Source: an uncultured Eubacterium sp. (GTDB lineage Bacteria > Bacillota > Clostridia > Lachnospirales > Lachnospiraceae). From it: a stretch of 64,000 nt of DNA. The stretch lies in the NCBI GenBank assembly GCA_947178105.1, contig CAMWXD010000010.1, positions 24,730 through 88,729 on the forward strand, read 5' to 3'. A model generated the notes under the pieces. It saw only the letters and a list, made by a program, of their open reading frames with translations, had not been told where the DNA came from and made no database searches. The translations under genes and the position numbers were made by a program. Below, piece after piece: positions 9,554 to 18,199 of the stretch. Every line of letters begins with the position of its first letter. Position 1 is the first letter of the stretch.

Positions 9554-9883
9554 CTATGCTTTGGAAAGGTGCTTTGCAGATACATATGCAGTAAGTCCCG
9601 CGAACCGAATCTTCGCCCAGCGGTTTCCCTTTTCTCCGCTGATGGCAGACACCTTGACCCTAAGACCTTTCGTCAGCGTCCCAATCACGGTATAGCCCGT
9701 CCCTGCGCCGCATCTTACATTCAGGGTATCTGCGGTAACAACATAGTATTTTGCCCGCTGCCTTGCCGCAGTCTCCTTTGCTTGTGCGAGGATGCAGCCT
9801 TTTTGTACAGATACCTGCCCGGCAGGTGCCGCCAACATTACAGCCGCTGCCACCGCCGCTAATTTTGCCGCCTGTTTTTTCAT
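9554..9883 (-). CDS. Secreted single SH3b domain protein
   Basis: A 109-residue protein with a basic start and alanine-rich hydrophobic core (KLAAVAAAVMLAAPAG) typical of a signal peptide, followed by one bacterial SH3 domain: DTLNVRCGAGTGYTVIGTL, then WAKIRFAGLTAYVSAKHL. SH3b domains bind peptidoglycan peptides, so an extracytoplasmic wall-associated role is likely. GGAAGGAG eight bases before the ATG at 9883 sets the start. It is the first gene of an apparent unit with the two-component system that follows, and so could be its target or its sensor accessory. No catalytic domain is attached. Confidence 0.8.
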   Translation of the reverse strand: MKKQAAKLAAVAAAVMLAAPAGQVSVQKGCILAQAKETAARQRAKYYVVTADTLNVRCGAGTGYTVIGTLTKGLRVKVSAISGEKGNRWAKIRFAGLTAYVSAKHLSKA

Positions 9884-9939
9884 ACTTGTTCTCCTTCCGA
9901 TTGTTTGCAAAGTTTTATACGGATATAAGGATAAAGCAT

Positions 9940-9982
9940 AAATCTTACATCACGGCTGAATGAAATCTTAACAAATCTTACA
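9940..9982 (-). promoter_or_regulatory. Direct repeats AAATCTTA, candidate regulator site
   Basis: AAATCTTA occurs at 9940-9947, 9963-9970 and 9973-9980. The last two are spaced by exactly 10 bases, about one helical turn, as is usual for OmpR-family dimers. They lie 57-99 bases upstream of the SH3b gene that heads the SH3b, regulator, kinase unit. Binding is an inference. Confidence 0.4.
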
Positions 9983-10114
9983 TTTTATTTTTCGTTCGCC
10001 AATAGGGATTATAAACGATACCTTGCTCATTTGCAAGTATTGGTTTAGATAATGGGGAATCCTTTGCATCTCTTTTTGGCAAATACAGAACATACAAAAT
10101 ATGCAAATAGAATC

Positions 10115-10162
10115 TTGACAATAGTATAACATCATGTTATATTAAAAATACCAACAACATGT
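10115..10162 (+). promoter_or_regulatory. BlaI-type promoter with 17-bp palindromic operator
   Basis: A consensus promoter TTGACA (10115-10120), 17-base spacer, TATATT (10138-10143). The spacer holds a perfect palindrome TATAACAT-C-ATGTTATA at 10125-10141 that runs into the -10. A weaker ACA-ACA-TGT copy lies at 10154-10162. The ACA-N3-TGT core matches the known BlaI/MecI operator plan, and the repressor gene starts 27 bases on, so autoregulation is likely. Confidence 0.65.
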
Positions 10163-10189
10163 CATACATCGAGTAAGGAGGTGACACAC

Positions 10190-10579
10190 ATGCCGAAGCA
10201 AATCTCTGATTTGGAACTTGAAATTATGAAAATCATTTGGTCAAACCCGAAGGAGGTGGTATTGTTTTCTGATTTTATGGATGCACTGGCGTCCAAAGGC
10301 AGACCATGCCAAAAAAACACCCTGATCGTCCTTTTGTCACGCCTGACTGGCAAAGGCTTTTTAAGCGCAAAAAAAGTCGGCAGACGCAATGAATATACAG
10401 CACTTGTGAAAGAGGCAGCATACCAGGCCGCGCAAACAAAGCATTTTCTGGATAAAATCTATGAAGTAAGCGCAAAGGGGCTTGTTTCTAACCTGATTGA
10501 GGGCGATTTTTTGACGGACGCGGAATATGATGAATTGAAAAAACTGCTGGAGAAAGGACAGGAGACATCATGCGAATAG
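10190..10579 (+). CDS. blaI: BlaI/MecI-family repressor
   Basis: A 129-residue winged-helix repressor of the BlaI/MecI/CopY family: SDLELEIMKIIWSN at the start, KNTLIVLLSRLTGKGFL as the recognition region, and a C-terminal dimerisation part with FLDKIYEVSAKGLVSN. AAGGAGG seven bases upstream supports the ATG at 10190 rather than the GTG at 10181. Its end overlaps the M56 sensor gene by ten bases, the standard blaI-blaR arrangement. It probably represses its own promoter through the palindrome at 10125 and is inactivated when the partner sensor is triggered. No beta-lactamase gene is adjacent, so the controlled genes may be elsewhere. Confidence 0.9.
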   Translation: MPKQISDLELEIMKIIWSNPKEVVLFSDFMDALASKGRPCQKNTLIVLLSRLTGKGFLSAKKVGRRNEYTALVKEAAYQAAQTKHFLDKIYEVSAKGLVSNLIEGDFLTDAEYDELKKLLEKGQETSCE

Positions 10580-12525
10580 TTTTTCAGGAAATGTTCAAAG
10601 TCTATTTTTCCATGTCAATTTCCGGAACTGTGCTTGCCATTGCCCTGCTGACCGCAAAGCGGTTTTACAAAAACAAAATTAGCCGGCAATGGCAGTATTA
10701 TATCTGGCTTGCAGTCATCCTGCGGCTGCTGCTTCCACTTCAGGCTGGTACTGGCGTCATGGGAAGGCCCTATCAGATCATTGGCGAGTCGCTTACAGCG
10801 GCTGTACCGTTCCATCAAAAAAGCCTGCCAGTGCTTTCCGGCAATACAGATCCTTCTGGCAGCAATATCATGCCAGACAGCAGTATTACAAACAATCCAG
10901 CAGCAGACAACCAGATCACAAACAATCTGGCAGCAGACAACCAGATGCCAAATAATCATCCAGCGGCAGACAACCAGATCACAGGTGATACGGAACCAGC
11001 AGCCACAAAATCAGAAAAAGAACTGCGTTTTGATCTGGATTTTTTGGCTGCCAGCTTCTGGGTCGCAGTGTCGTTTTTCTCCGCCTATCTCTGGCTGGCC
11101 TGGATATTAGTGGCAGCTTTTCTTTTGGTTCGTAAAATCACGGCATACCAAAGCTTCCTCCGGTATCTGAAGGCTGGCGCAAACCAGGTTGATAACCTCG
11201 CTCTTTTAGACCTGCTCTCTGTCACCGCAAGCCGGATCGGCATAAAAAAACCGGTCGAATTGTGCATCCATCCATTTCTTGCCTCGCCTATGCTGGTTGG
11301 GTTGTTTCATCCCTGCATTGTACTGCCTAGTACGAATTTTTCCGAACAGGAATTTTCCTATATCGCGCTGCATGAGCTGACGCATTACAGGCGGCTGGAC
11401 GTACTCTACAAATGGATGGTACAGGCAGTCCTCTGCCTGCACTGGTTCAATCCGGCTGTATACTTTATGTGCCGTGAAATAAACAATGCCTGCGAATTTT
11501 CCTGTGATGAAGCAGTGCTTGCAAAAATCGGATACAGTCATGCGCAGGATTATGGAAAAATACTGTTAGATGCCATGGCAGCCGTCGGAAAATCTAAAGC
11601 TGCGCTTGGAACTGTTACATTAAGCGAAAATAAACAATTATTAAAAGAAAGGTTATGTGCGATTATGAATTTCAAAAAACAAACAAAAACAATCCGTGTT
11701 TGTACAGGTGTATTGACACTTTGTATTGCCATTGGGTCATCTTTTATTGGCATCTATCCTGCTTTTGCAGCGTCCTATTTTGATTCTGCAGAAACAGGCG
11801 GGCAAACAACACCGAAGCAGGACGATAAAATCAAATCCCAGGAGGCACAGATAAACAAAAAAAGCTCAGCCGATGCACAGAAAAAAATAGATGGTGCAGA
11901 TACGGATTCTTTAAAAGCAGAAGCAAGGCGTTACTATCATGCAGGCAGCCTTCCGCTGTTTCAGGCAGTATTTCCGCATCTTGGCAAAAACTCACAAAAA
12001 ACGTGGCTGAATAAATTTTATAAAAAAGATGAGATCGCGTTTTTCAGTGTTTCCATAAAGCATTTTGATAAGGAAAGCGCCATGGTCAGATCTTTCGCAA
12101 AAAAGGCGTATCAGGACGGGAATATTGCATTCTTCTCCGTTTTGTCAGAAAAATTAAGTAAAGCATCGCTGGAAGCTTATCTGGACAAGGCTCTTGACGA
12201 CGGAGAATTTGGCTTTCAGGCAATGCTGTATGATGCCTTAAATGACAACAAGGGATGGGAACAGAAACAGGCGGCAATGGAAGAGGACATGAAGAAGGAA
12301 TACGAAGCCTATGGCATTACGAAAGAAGGCACAGACTATTATTACAAAGGCGAGCTGGTACATATTTTTCTGGACTATCAGCCACAGGGGAGCGTATACA
12401 CACTGGATATGAACCCACAGGGAACTGCAAATATTAAAATCACCCGTAAAAACGGCAAGATTGAGAAGGTGTCCTATTTGACAAAGCAGGAATTAAAGGA
12501 ATGGTTCGGTACTGGCAACCCATAA
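10570..12525 (+). CDS. M56 (BlaR1/MecR1-type) membrane metallopeptidase sensor
   Basis: 651 residues. Membrane segments lie near residues 12-29, 43-57 and 160-188. Residues 100-140 are an extracellular linker with three near-copies of an AADNQ-TNN unit. The zinc motif HELTH is at 268-272 with the CEFSCDEAVL motif downstream, so the peptidase looks active. A further membrane segment near 375-395 leads to an extracellular C-terminal region of about 250 residues, rich in K, A and D with short helical repeats. It shows none of the SxxK, SxN or KTG motifs of the BlaR1 penicillin sensor, so the ligand is probably not a beta-lactam. It overlaps blaI by ten bases. A terminator follows. Confidence 0.85.
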   Translation: MRIVFQEMFKVYFSMSISGTVLAIALLTAKRFYKNKISRQWQYYIWLAVILRLLLPLQAGTGVMGRPYQIIGESLTAAVPFHQKSLPVLSGNTDPSGSNIMPDSSITNNPAADNQITNNLAADNQMPNNHPAADNQITGDTEPAATKSEKELRFDLDFLAASFWVAVSFFSAYLWLAWILVAAFLLVRKITAYQSFLRYLKAGANQVDNLALLDLLSVTASRIGIKKPVELCIHPFLASPMLVGLFHPCIVLPSTNFSEQEFSYIALHELTHYRRLDVLYKWMVQAVLCLHWFNPAVYFMCREINNACEFSCDEAVLAKIGYSHAQDYGKILLDAMAAVGKSKAALGTVTLSENKQLLKERLCAIMNFKKQTKTIRVCTGVLTLCIAIGSSFIGIYPAFAASYFDSAETGGQTTPKQDDKIKSQEAQINKKSSADAQKKIDGADTDSLKAEARRYYHAGSLPLFQAVFPHLGKNSQKTWLNKFYKKDEIAFFSVSIKHFDKESAMVRSFAKKAYQDGNIAFFSVLSEKLSKASLEAYLDKALDDGEFGFQAMLYDALNDNKGWEQKQAAMEEDMKKEYEAYGITKEGTDYYYKGELVHIFLDYQPQGSVYTLDMNPQGTANIKITRKNGKIEKVSYLTKQELKEWFGTGNP

Positions 12526-12531
12526 TCTATA

Positions 12532-12556
12532 AAAAAGCTGGCTGCAGGAGCTTTTT
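12532..12556 (+). terminator. Terminator after first BlaI-BlaR unit
   Basis: AAAAAGCT at 12532-12539 pairs with AGCTTTTT at 12549-12556 around a nine-base loop; the distal arm doubles as the U-tract. It starts seven bases after the M56 gene stop. Confidence 0.7.
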
Positions 12557-12570
12557 GGCAATCCCGCAGC

Positions 12571-12842
12571 CTATGCAATTACCTTAGCCCAAGCCACTGT
12601 TCCACTGTTTCTATTGCGTAATCCACTCCCTTTGCAATCCTTATAGTTCAGGTTAATATGTGTGATTGCCTCAATCACGTCAGCAGCCCTTCGCTCCAGC
12701 GCACTAAATCGCTCCCTGTTGGATTCCATAATCCCGGCAAGTGCTTCTTTGTTTAAGGGCTGATTTCTCTCTCGGCTGAATTTACGCATTCTTACGGACT
12801 TTGCAGTAAATGCAAAGTCCTGGTGTGAATAGTAACATGGGA
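12571..12842 (-). other. Gene-poor stretch with an unassigned 95-codon frame and a repeat copy
   Basis: A minus-strand frame (12571-12858) encodes 95 residues, but its first third is simply a translation of the dispersed repeat at 12774-12836. The rest (ALERRAADVIEAITHINLNY and neighbours) is helical and unrecognised; it could be a fragment of a mobile-element protein. Its proposed start lies inside the GH43 gene and I see no ribosome site. I treat it as probable remnant DNA rather than a working gene. Confidence 0.35.
12774..12836 (-). repeat. Dispersed hairpin repeat, copy A (partial MITE-like end)
   Basis: This 63-base block starts GGCTGAATTTAC and ends TGTGAATAGTAAC, closely matching 62859-62923. 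It contains a perfect 10-bp hairpin, GGACTTTGCA (12796-12805) with TGCAAAGTCC (12811-12820). The other copy pairs GACCTTTGCA with TGCAAAGGTC, so bases in the stem differ but pairing is kept. Here only one end of the longer element is present. Confidence 0.7.
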
Positions 12843-14477
12843 TCATTCTTTCGTGCATGAATATTCAAAAAAATCAAAATCTGCACAATGCATATGCTTC
12901 ATACTGTCTGTACAGGCAAGACCGACCATTGTCCCGGTAAATTCCCCATATTTGCAGTATTCATCTGAAAATTTGCTTGTATCAAACACCTTTCCGATCT
13001 TTTGGTAATCCGTGCCGTCGTAGCTCCATGCAAACCAGGTATCCCGTCCATTTACATACAGCCTGAAATAAATTGGCAGATCCTCGACCGGGATTCTCGT
13101 ATCCAAATATTCTGTTTTTTCGCCATTTTCCAGTTGAATCACACAAATGGCGCTTTGCCTGAGCGTTTCGCTGTAATATTTCCGCAGGAAAACAAAATTC
13201 ATATTGTCATAATACAAAATCAGCCCGGCACTGTGCTGGTACACCTCTGGCACAAACTCCATTTTTGTCGTAGCTACTGCGTGAAGGCTGGTCAGCTTCC
13301 TGGCAAGGATGCTTGCTTTATGCAGGGATGTCAGCGATTCCTGTCCCCGGATACGCACATACCCCTGCCTTGCCGATACATCCGCAAAACGGTGCGGCAT
13401 TATGCGCGGCGCATAATACCAGTTTCCCAGCTTTCCGCTGTCAAAGCCGTCAAAATCCGGGATCTGCGGCAGCGGCATTTCCGGCAGCGAGCTTTCCGGC
13501 ACTTCCAGCTTTGCCAGGTTGCTGCCGTCTGCCATACGCAGCCATCCATCGTCTGTCCAGTGCATTTTCTGTATGGCAGTTTCGCGCCCAAGTGTACAGC
13601 GCAGTTCTGGCACAAACGGCCTTGCACATAAGTGCAGCAGATAGACTTCTCCTGTCGGAAGTTCTACATAGCTTCCATGGCCTGACTTTTGCAGGACAGA
13701 CTGCGGGTTGTAATAGCCAGGTTTTAAATGATCCGGGTCGTGCCTTTCATAAGATTCCCCTGGCGCACTTGTCACAATCGGGTTTGCGGGATCTTTTTCA
13801 TACGGCCCCCATACATGCTTCGAACGTCCCATAGTGACACAATGGTTATACCCGGTGCCTCCTTCTGCACACATTATATAATAATACTGCCCACGCTTGG
13901 TCAGGTGCGGCGCTTCTATACAGCCCCGGTCAGTGCCGCCGTTCCAGATTCTGCGCGGATATCCGATGATCTCATGCCTTGCCGGGTCATACTCTGCCAT
14001 ACAAATTGCGCCTGGCTTTTCATAGCCTTCCCTTGTCTCCCATTCCAAAGAAACCACATATTTCTTTCCGTTGTCATCGTGAAACAAAGAGGCATCGAAC
14101 CCGGCTGAGTGCAGATATGCCGGACGGCTCCATGGCCCTTTGATATCTTTTGCGGTAATCACATAATTGTCCACATCAAAATACCGGGCATTCATGGAAT
14201 GCATCACACCGTAGACGACATAAAACAGATCTTCAGCTTCGCAATAGGTCAGGCACGGCGCCCAGATTCCCTTTGCACTCGGAAGCTTTTTTAAATCCAC
14301 TGCTTCATCATCTGTAATTACATGTGTATAAAGCTCCCAGTGTTTCAAATCGAAAGAATGGTAGACCGGAATGCCAGGCATCCATTCAAAGGTAGATACT
14401 GCCGCATAATAATCATCCCCCTTGCGGCAAATGCATGGATCAGGATTAAAGCCCGGAATCACAGGATTTTGAATCAT
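12843..14477 (-). CDS. Glycoside hydrolase family 43 (beta-xylosidase/arabinofuranosidase type)
   Basis: 544 residues with no signal peptide, so cytosolic. The five-bladed propeller begins NPVIPGFNPDPCI with the catalytic base Asp13 and continues YYAAVSTFEWMPGIPVYHS, typical of XynB-like GH43 enzymes. ASLFHDDNGKKYVV carries the pKa-tuning Asp and CIEAPHLTKRGQYYYI the acid Glu. From about residue 330 a beta-sandwich domain follows, as in GH43 beta-xylosidases. AAAGGAGGAT eight bases upstream sets the ATG at 14477; the frame extends further upstream but inside the GH5 gene. The start overlaps the GH5 end by 32 bases. It probably removes xylose or arabinose from imported oligosaccharides. Confidence 0.9.
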   Translation of the reverse strand: MIQNPVIPGFNPDPCICRKGDDYYAAVSTFEWMPGIPVYHSFDLKHWELYTHVITDDEAVDLKKLPSAKGIWAPCLTYCEAEDLFYVVYGVMHSMNARYFDVDNYVITAKDIKGPWSRPAYLHSAGFDASLFHDDNGKKYVVSLEWETREGYEKPGAICMAEYDPARHEIIGYPRRIWNGGTDRGCIEAPHLTKRGQYYYIMCAEGGTGYNHCVTMGRSKHVWGPYEKDPANPIVTSAPGESYERHDPDHLKPGYYNPQSVLQKSGHGSYVELPTGEVYLLHLCARPFVPELRCTLGRETAIQKMHWTDDGWLRMADGSNLAKLEVPESSLPEMPLPQIPDFDGFDSGKLGNWYYAPRIMPHRFADVSARQGYVRIRGQESLTSLHKASILARKLTSLHAVATTKMEFVPEVYQHSAGLILYYDNMNFVFLRKYYSETLRQSAICVIQLENGEKTEYLDTRIPVEDLPIYFRLYVNGRDTWFAWSYDGTDYQKIGKVFDTSKFSDEYCKYGEFTGTMVGLACTDSMKHMHCADFDFFEYSCTKE

Positions 14478-15681
14478 GGGAACATCCTCCTTTCTTAAAA
14501 TCATTGTGCTGGTTCTCAAACCAGCCAAAATGCATACATCGCCCAAAGTCCCAACTGTCCCAGCCGGCCCAGCCGGTTTCGTTAACCGTATCTGTAAGCA
14601 GCTTATAGCTCCAGTAAAAATATCCGCTGCCCTTTTCCCATGCCTGGATTTGTGCATTTGCCAGATCCAGGTAGAGTTTTCTTTTTTCATCCGCAGACAT
14701 GGCAGCCGCCTGTTTGCCTTCTACGCCATTTAATACAGACTGCCCGCCTTTTGTATCGTATCCGCAGGCTTTGGAATTAAACAGGCACCATTCTCCGCAA
14801 ATCACTGGAAAATATTGCTGCATTTCTTCTATTTTACGTTCGTAATGCTCCCGGATATATGCCTTGTAAGCTTCCAGCTCCTGTGCGCAGCCTTCTGCTT
14901 CAGCCATCATCAGATACTGGTGCGTATCCAAAACGACATTTTTGTAGTGTTCTTCCTGCATAAAATCTTTCCAAGCCAGTAGTTCAAAACCGTCGTGGAT
15001 CACGACATACTTTTCTTCTGGCAGAAACCTGCGCAGCCTGTCATAAGCTTTACTGTAAAAATCCCGCAAAAATTCCATTGTATTTGGCGCAGAACCTTTT
15101 GCCATCTCTTTGTCGGCGGCTGGATAACGTTTTGGCACGTCCATCAGCTTCCACATCCGTTCGGTAATTGGCTCATTCAGCACTTCTATGCCCCAAAGCG
15201 CCGGATTTTTTCCATAACGCTGTGCTAGGCGTTCCAATACCGTAAGCACAAATTCCACCTCATCCGGGCATTGAGACCAGCGGCACACGCCGCAGATCCC
15301 GCCGTTGTCAAATCCATTCTGCCCAAGCGGCGCTGTATGCAGGTCTAACAGAATCGTAAGCCCATATGCCTGTGCCCATGCAAACGCCCGGTCAAGTTCC
15401 TTGATACATCCAATAAACGGTTCCCTGTCGCCAAATACAAAATATGGCACCGGGATACGCACAGCATCTATGCCCATTGCTTTGACTGCTGTAAAATCCC
15501 GCTCTGTGATGTATTCTGAACGATGGATCTGAATGCGTGCTTCATACACCTCTTTTGGGAGCTGATGTGCCAGGCTGTACTCATCCTCTGCGTCTGTCCC
15601 AGCAAAAAGAGTGGGGCTCATCCATTTTTCCAATACGAGCCAGTTGCCAAAATTAACGCCTTTTACTTTTTTTAGATTCAT
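14446..15681 (-). CDS. Glycoside hydrolase family 5 (exo-beta-1,3-glucanase-like)
   Basis: 411 residues, TIM-barrel glycosidase without signal peptide. GVNFGNWLVLEKWM near residue 8 and LLDLHTAPLGQNG near 111 are typical of BglC-like GH5 enzymes. The acid/base Glu is in EVLNEP (about 170) and the nucleophile Glu in VICGEWCLFN (about 298). It sits between the GPH transporter and the GH43 gene on one strand, so it probably acts in the cytosol on short beta-linked oligosaccharides. The precise linkage cannot be read from sequence. AAGGAGGTATCCC precedes the ATG. Confidence 0.87.
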   Translation of the reverse strand: MNLKKVKGVNFGNWLVLEKWMSPTLFAGTDAEDEYSLAHQLPKEVYEARIQIHRSEYITERDFTAVKAMGIDAVRIPVPYFVFGDREPFIGCIKELDRAFAWAQAYGLTILLDLHTAPLGQNGFDNGGICGVCRWSQCPDEVEFVLTVLERLAQRYGKNPALWGIEVLNEPITERMWKLMDVPKRYPAADKEMAKGSAPNTMEFLRDFYSKAYDRLRRFLPEEKYVVIHDGFELLAWKDFMQEEHYKNVVLDTHQYLMMAEAEGCAQELEAYKAYIREHYERKIEEMQQYFPVICGEWCLFNSKACGYDTKGGQSVLNGVEGKQAAAMSADEKRKLYLDLANAQIQAWEKGSGYFYWSYKLLTDTVNETGWAGWDSWDFGRCMHFGWFENQHNDFKKGGCSHDSKSCDSGL

Positions 15682-15748
15682 GGGATACCTCCTTAAATTT
15701 TTTTATATGTTGTGATCTTTTCAAATATTTCTTGCTTCTCGCCGTTTT

Positions 15749-17125
15749 TCATTTCGAGTTTTGTCCTGCACGTTTTTGCAGATCCTTGATAATTCCGTCA
15801 AATTCCTGGTCTAAATGGTAAAATTTCATAATTACAAGCCCAACCGCATAAACCCCCATCGGTATCCAGACAAAGCAAACCCGGATAGAAGCAAGCGCGG
15901 AAGCAGACTGTACTGCCGCTTCACCCACATATCCACCAAGTTCCAGGATCAGTCCAAGCAGCGCCGAACCAATTCCGTTTCCGATTTTATAACCAAAACT
16001 GCACGCACTGTTTACGAGCCCCTCGGTACGTACACCTGTTTTCCATTCTCCATAATCGATCGTATCTGAAACCATCGCCCACATCGTAGCTCCGCCGCAC
16101 GCATTTCCGATTCCGCGTATTATACTGGAGACAACAATCATGCCCATCGAACCGCCTGAAAAATTCAAAATCATCATGCCAATCATATCAAAAACAAGTC
16201 CGGCTGCAAATACGTTGCGCTTTCCATATTTTTTTACTAGCATTGCGATGAAAAACATGCCGGCGATCTGCACAATATTAAAAATGCCGTTAATTGTGCT
16301 AACAAGGTCTCTGTCCCCAAGAATATCTTTTGCAAAATAAACCGTTGCCCCGCCGTTTACGGAATACATTAAAAAGAACAGTGCCAGCATTCCAGTCATC
16401 ATGATCCAGTATTTATTTTGAAACAATGCCTTCATCCCTGTTCCAAACGGGATATTCCCTTCTTTGCCAGCCGAAGCATTTGCCGCTTTGACACGCTCTT
16501 TTGTTCCAAAAAAATTGATCAGAAAAGCAATCACAGACAATACGCCAAGCACACAAAAAGTCTTTGTCCATGCCTGCGCATGATCCCCGAAATACTCTAC
16601 CAAAGGCAGCGTACAAGTATTCACTGTCAGTGTGCCAGCCGTAGCCAGCAGATTCCTGAAAATGCTTAATACCGACCGTTCATACGGATCCTGCGTCATC
16701 AGGGCATTGAGTGCAGAATACGGCACATTGATTGCCGTATAGATGATAGACGATACGAGGTTATAGGTAATAAATACATATACCAGCTTTGGCGTCGGCG
16801 CCCAGGAAACAGGCACCGAAAACAGCAGCACGCCAGATACTGCAAACGGCACGCACATGCGCAAAAGCCACGGCCTTGCTTTGCCGTACTTCGATTTTGT
16901 CCGGTCTACGATCACGCCCATAATAAGATCAGTAACCCCGTCAAACAGCCGGGACACCATCATAACCGTACCGACTGCCAGTGAGCTGACACCCGCATAA
17001 TCTGTATAATACAGCATTAAAAATGCCGACATTGCCGTGTAGATAATATTGCATCCAAAATCACCGCATCCATAAGAAAACCGTTCTACAACTTTAGATA
17101 AGGTAAACCTGTTCTTATTCTCCAT
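15749..17125 (-). CDS. GPH-family sugar:cation symporter
   Basis: 458 residues with about 12 membrane segments and the glycoside-pentoside-hexuronide signatures: GCGDFGCNIIYTAMSAFLML near the start, and RLFDGVTDLIMGVIVDRTKS followed by KYGKARPWLL in the loop 2-3 region. Later WAMVSDTIDYGEWKTGVRTEG is the family's second conserved loop. It should import an oligosaccharide with Na+ or H+ for the GH5 and GH43 enzymes downstream. I chose the ATG at 17125, with AAGGGAG 11 bases upstream; an in-frame GTG at 17137 abuts that site. Divergent from the AraC regulator. Confidence 0.9.
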   Translation of the reverse strand: MENKNRFTLSKVVERFSYGCGDFGCNIIYTAMSAFLMLYYTDYAGVSSLAVGTVMMVSRLFDGVTDLIMGVIVDRTKSKYGKARPWLLRMCVPFAVSGVLLFSVPVSWAPTPKLVYVFITYNLVSSIIYTAINVPYSALNALMTQDPYERSVLSIFRNLLATAGTLTVNTCTLPLVEYFGDHAQAWTKTFCVLGVLSVIAFLINFFGTKERVKAANASAGKEGNIPFGTGMKALFQNKYWIMMTGMLALFFLMYSVNGGATVYFAKDILGDRDLVSTINGIFNIVQIAGMFFIAMLVKKYGKRNVFAAGLVFDMIGMMILNFSGGSMGMIVVSSIIRGIGNACGGATMWAMVSDTIDYGEWKTGVRTEGLVNSACSFGYKIGNGIGSALLGLILELGGYVGEAAVQSASALASIRVCFVWIPMGVYAVGLVIMKFYHLDQEFDGIIKDLQKRAGQNSK

Positions 17126-17343
17126 TTTAAAACACACTCCCTTTTTCTTTTTTATCCTCTGCGCATTGGAATTTCTTGTTTTATAAGTGTATTTTAACAG
17201 TCTGGAAAGTTTTTGGTTAGACCTAATATTGTCTGTTTTATAGGACGATATTCTCTTTTTCTTGCTTTTTTGCAGGATTTATGATACATTTCTGATCAAG
17301 AACAAGGATTGTTTCAACATACAAAAAAGGAAAGGTATATTTT

Positions 17344-18195
17344 ATGAACACAGATTATATCTTGGAACATATTACTGTACCGAAAAATACAGGCGTTATG
17401 TTCCGTACTTCGATCGATTCCGGCAGCTATGTCCCAAGCCACTGGCATCCTGCCATTGAGGTCATTTATATGCTTGAGGGAGAGCTGTTTGTTACAGAAA
17501 CAGCAAAGACACGCCGCCTTGCCGCCGGACAGTGTACATTGATTAATTCCGGCGTCATCCATGCGACAAAATGCACGGCAAAAAACAAAGCGATTTTATT
17601 TCAGATCCCGATTGATTTTATATCTTTATATATCCCGGATATCCAGACACGGATCTTTACCATCGACGACCCAAGCGACAATCCAATCCGCAGGACTAAA
17701 ACTGACATGCTCAAAGAAACGCTGCTTAACATGCAGGTTGCCAACGATATCCGTCCAGAGGGATTTATCCTGCGTTTCAACAGCCTGCTTTTTGAAATCC
17801 TGTTCCAGCTTTACCACAATTTCAGTACCACCGTCTTTTGCTCTGGCAGAAACCAGAGGACGAAAGACTTAAACCGCCTGACCAATGTACTTGCCTATAC
17901 TGCGCAAAACTACAGCCGTCCGATATCTATAGATGAGATCGCTGCCGTCGCATTTTTGGAATCAGGATACTTCTGCCGCTTTTTTAAAAAGCATATGGGA
18001 AACACTTTTTTAGAATACCAGAATGAACTGCGCTTATCCCATATTTACCATGACCTGCTGACAACCAGTGACCTCATACAGGATATTTTAGAACGGCATG
18101 GATTTACCAACGACAAGCTGTTTCGGCGGATGTTTCGGGAACGGTTTGAAAAAACGCCGTCACAAGTGCGCAAAAACCACAGAAACAGCTTCTAA
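17344..18195 (+). CDS. AraC-family transcriptional regulator
   Basis: 283 residues. An N-terminal cupin sensor (SHWHPAIEVIYMLEGELFV, then INSGVIHATKC) is followed by a C-terminal double helix-turn-helix of about 100 residues (ISIDEIAAVAFLESGYFCRF, then DILERHGFTNDKLFRRMFRE). This is the usual layout of sugar-responsive activators. It is divergent from the GPH, GH5, GH43 unit with 218 bases between starts, so it very probably controls that unit. AAGGAAAGG eight bases upstream supports the ATG. It converges on queA with only four bases between stops and no terminator visible. Confidence 0.9.
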   Translation: MNTDYILEHITVPKNTGVMFRTSIDSGSYVPSHWHPAIEVIYMLEGELFVTETAKTRRLAAGQCTLINSGVIHATKCTAKNKAILFQIPIDFISLYIPDIQTRIFTIDDPSDNPIRRTKTDMLKETLLNMQVANDIRPEGFILRFNSLLFEILFQLYHNFSTTVFCSGRNQRTKDLNRLTNVLAYTAQNYSRPISIDEIAAVAFLESGYFCRFFKKHMGNTFLEYQNELRLSHIYHDLLTTSDLIQDILERHGFTNDKLFRRMFRERFEKTPSQVRKNHRNSF

Positions 18196-18199
18196 CAGG

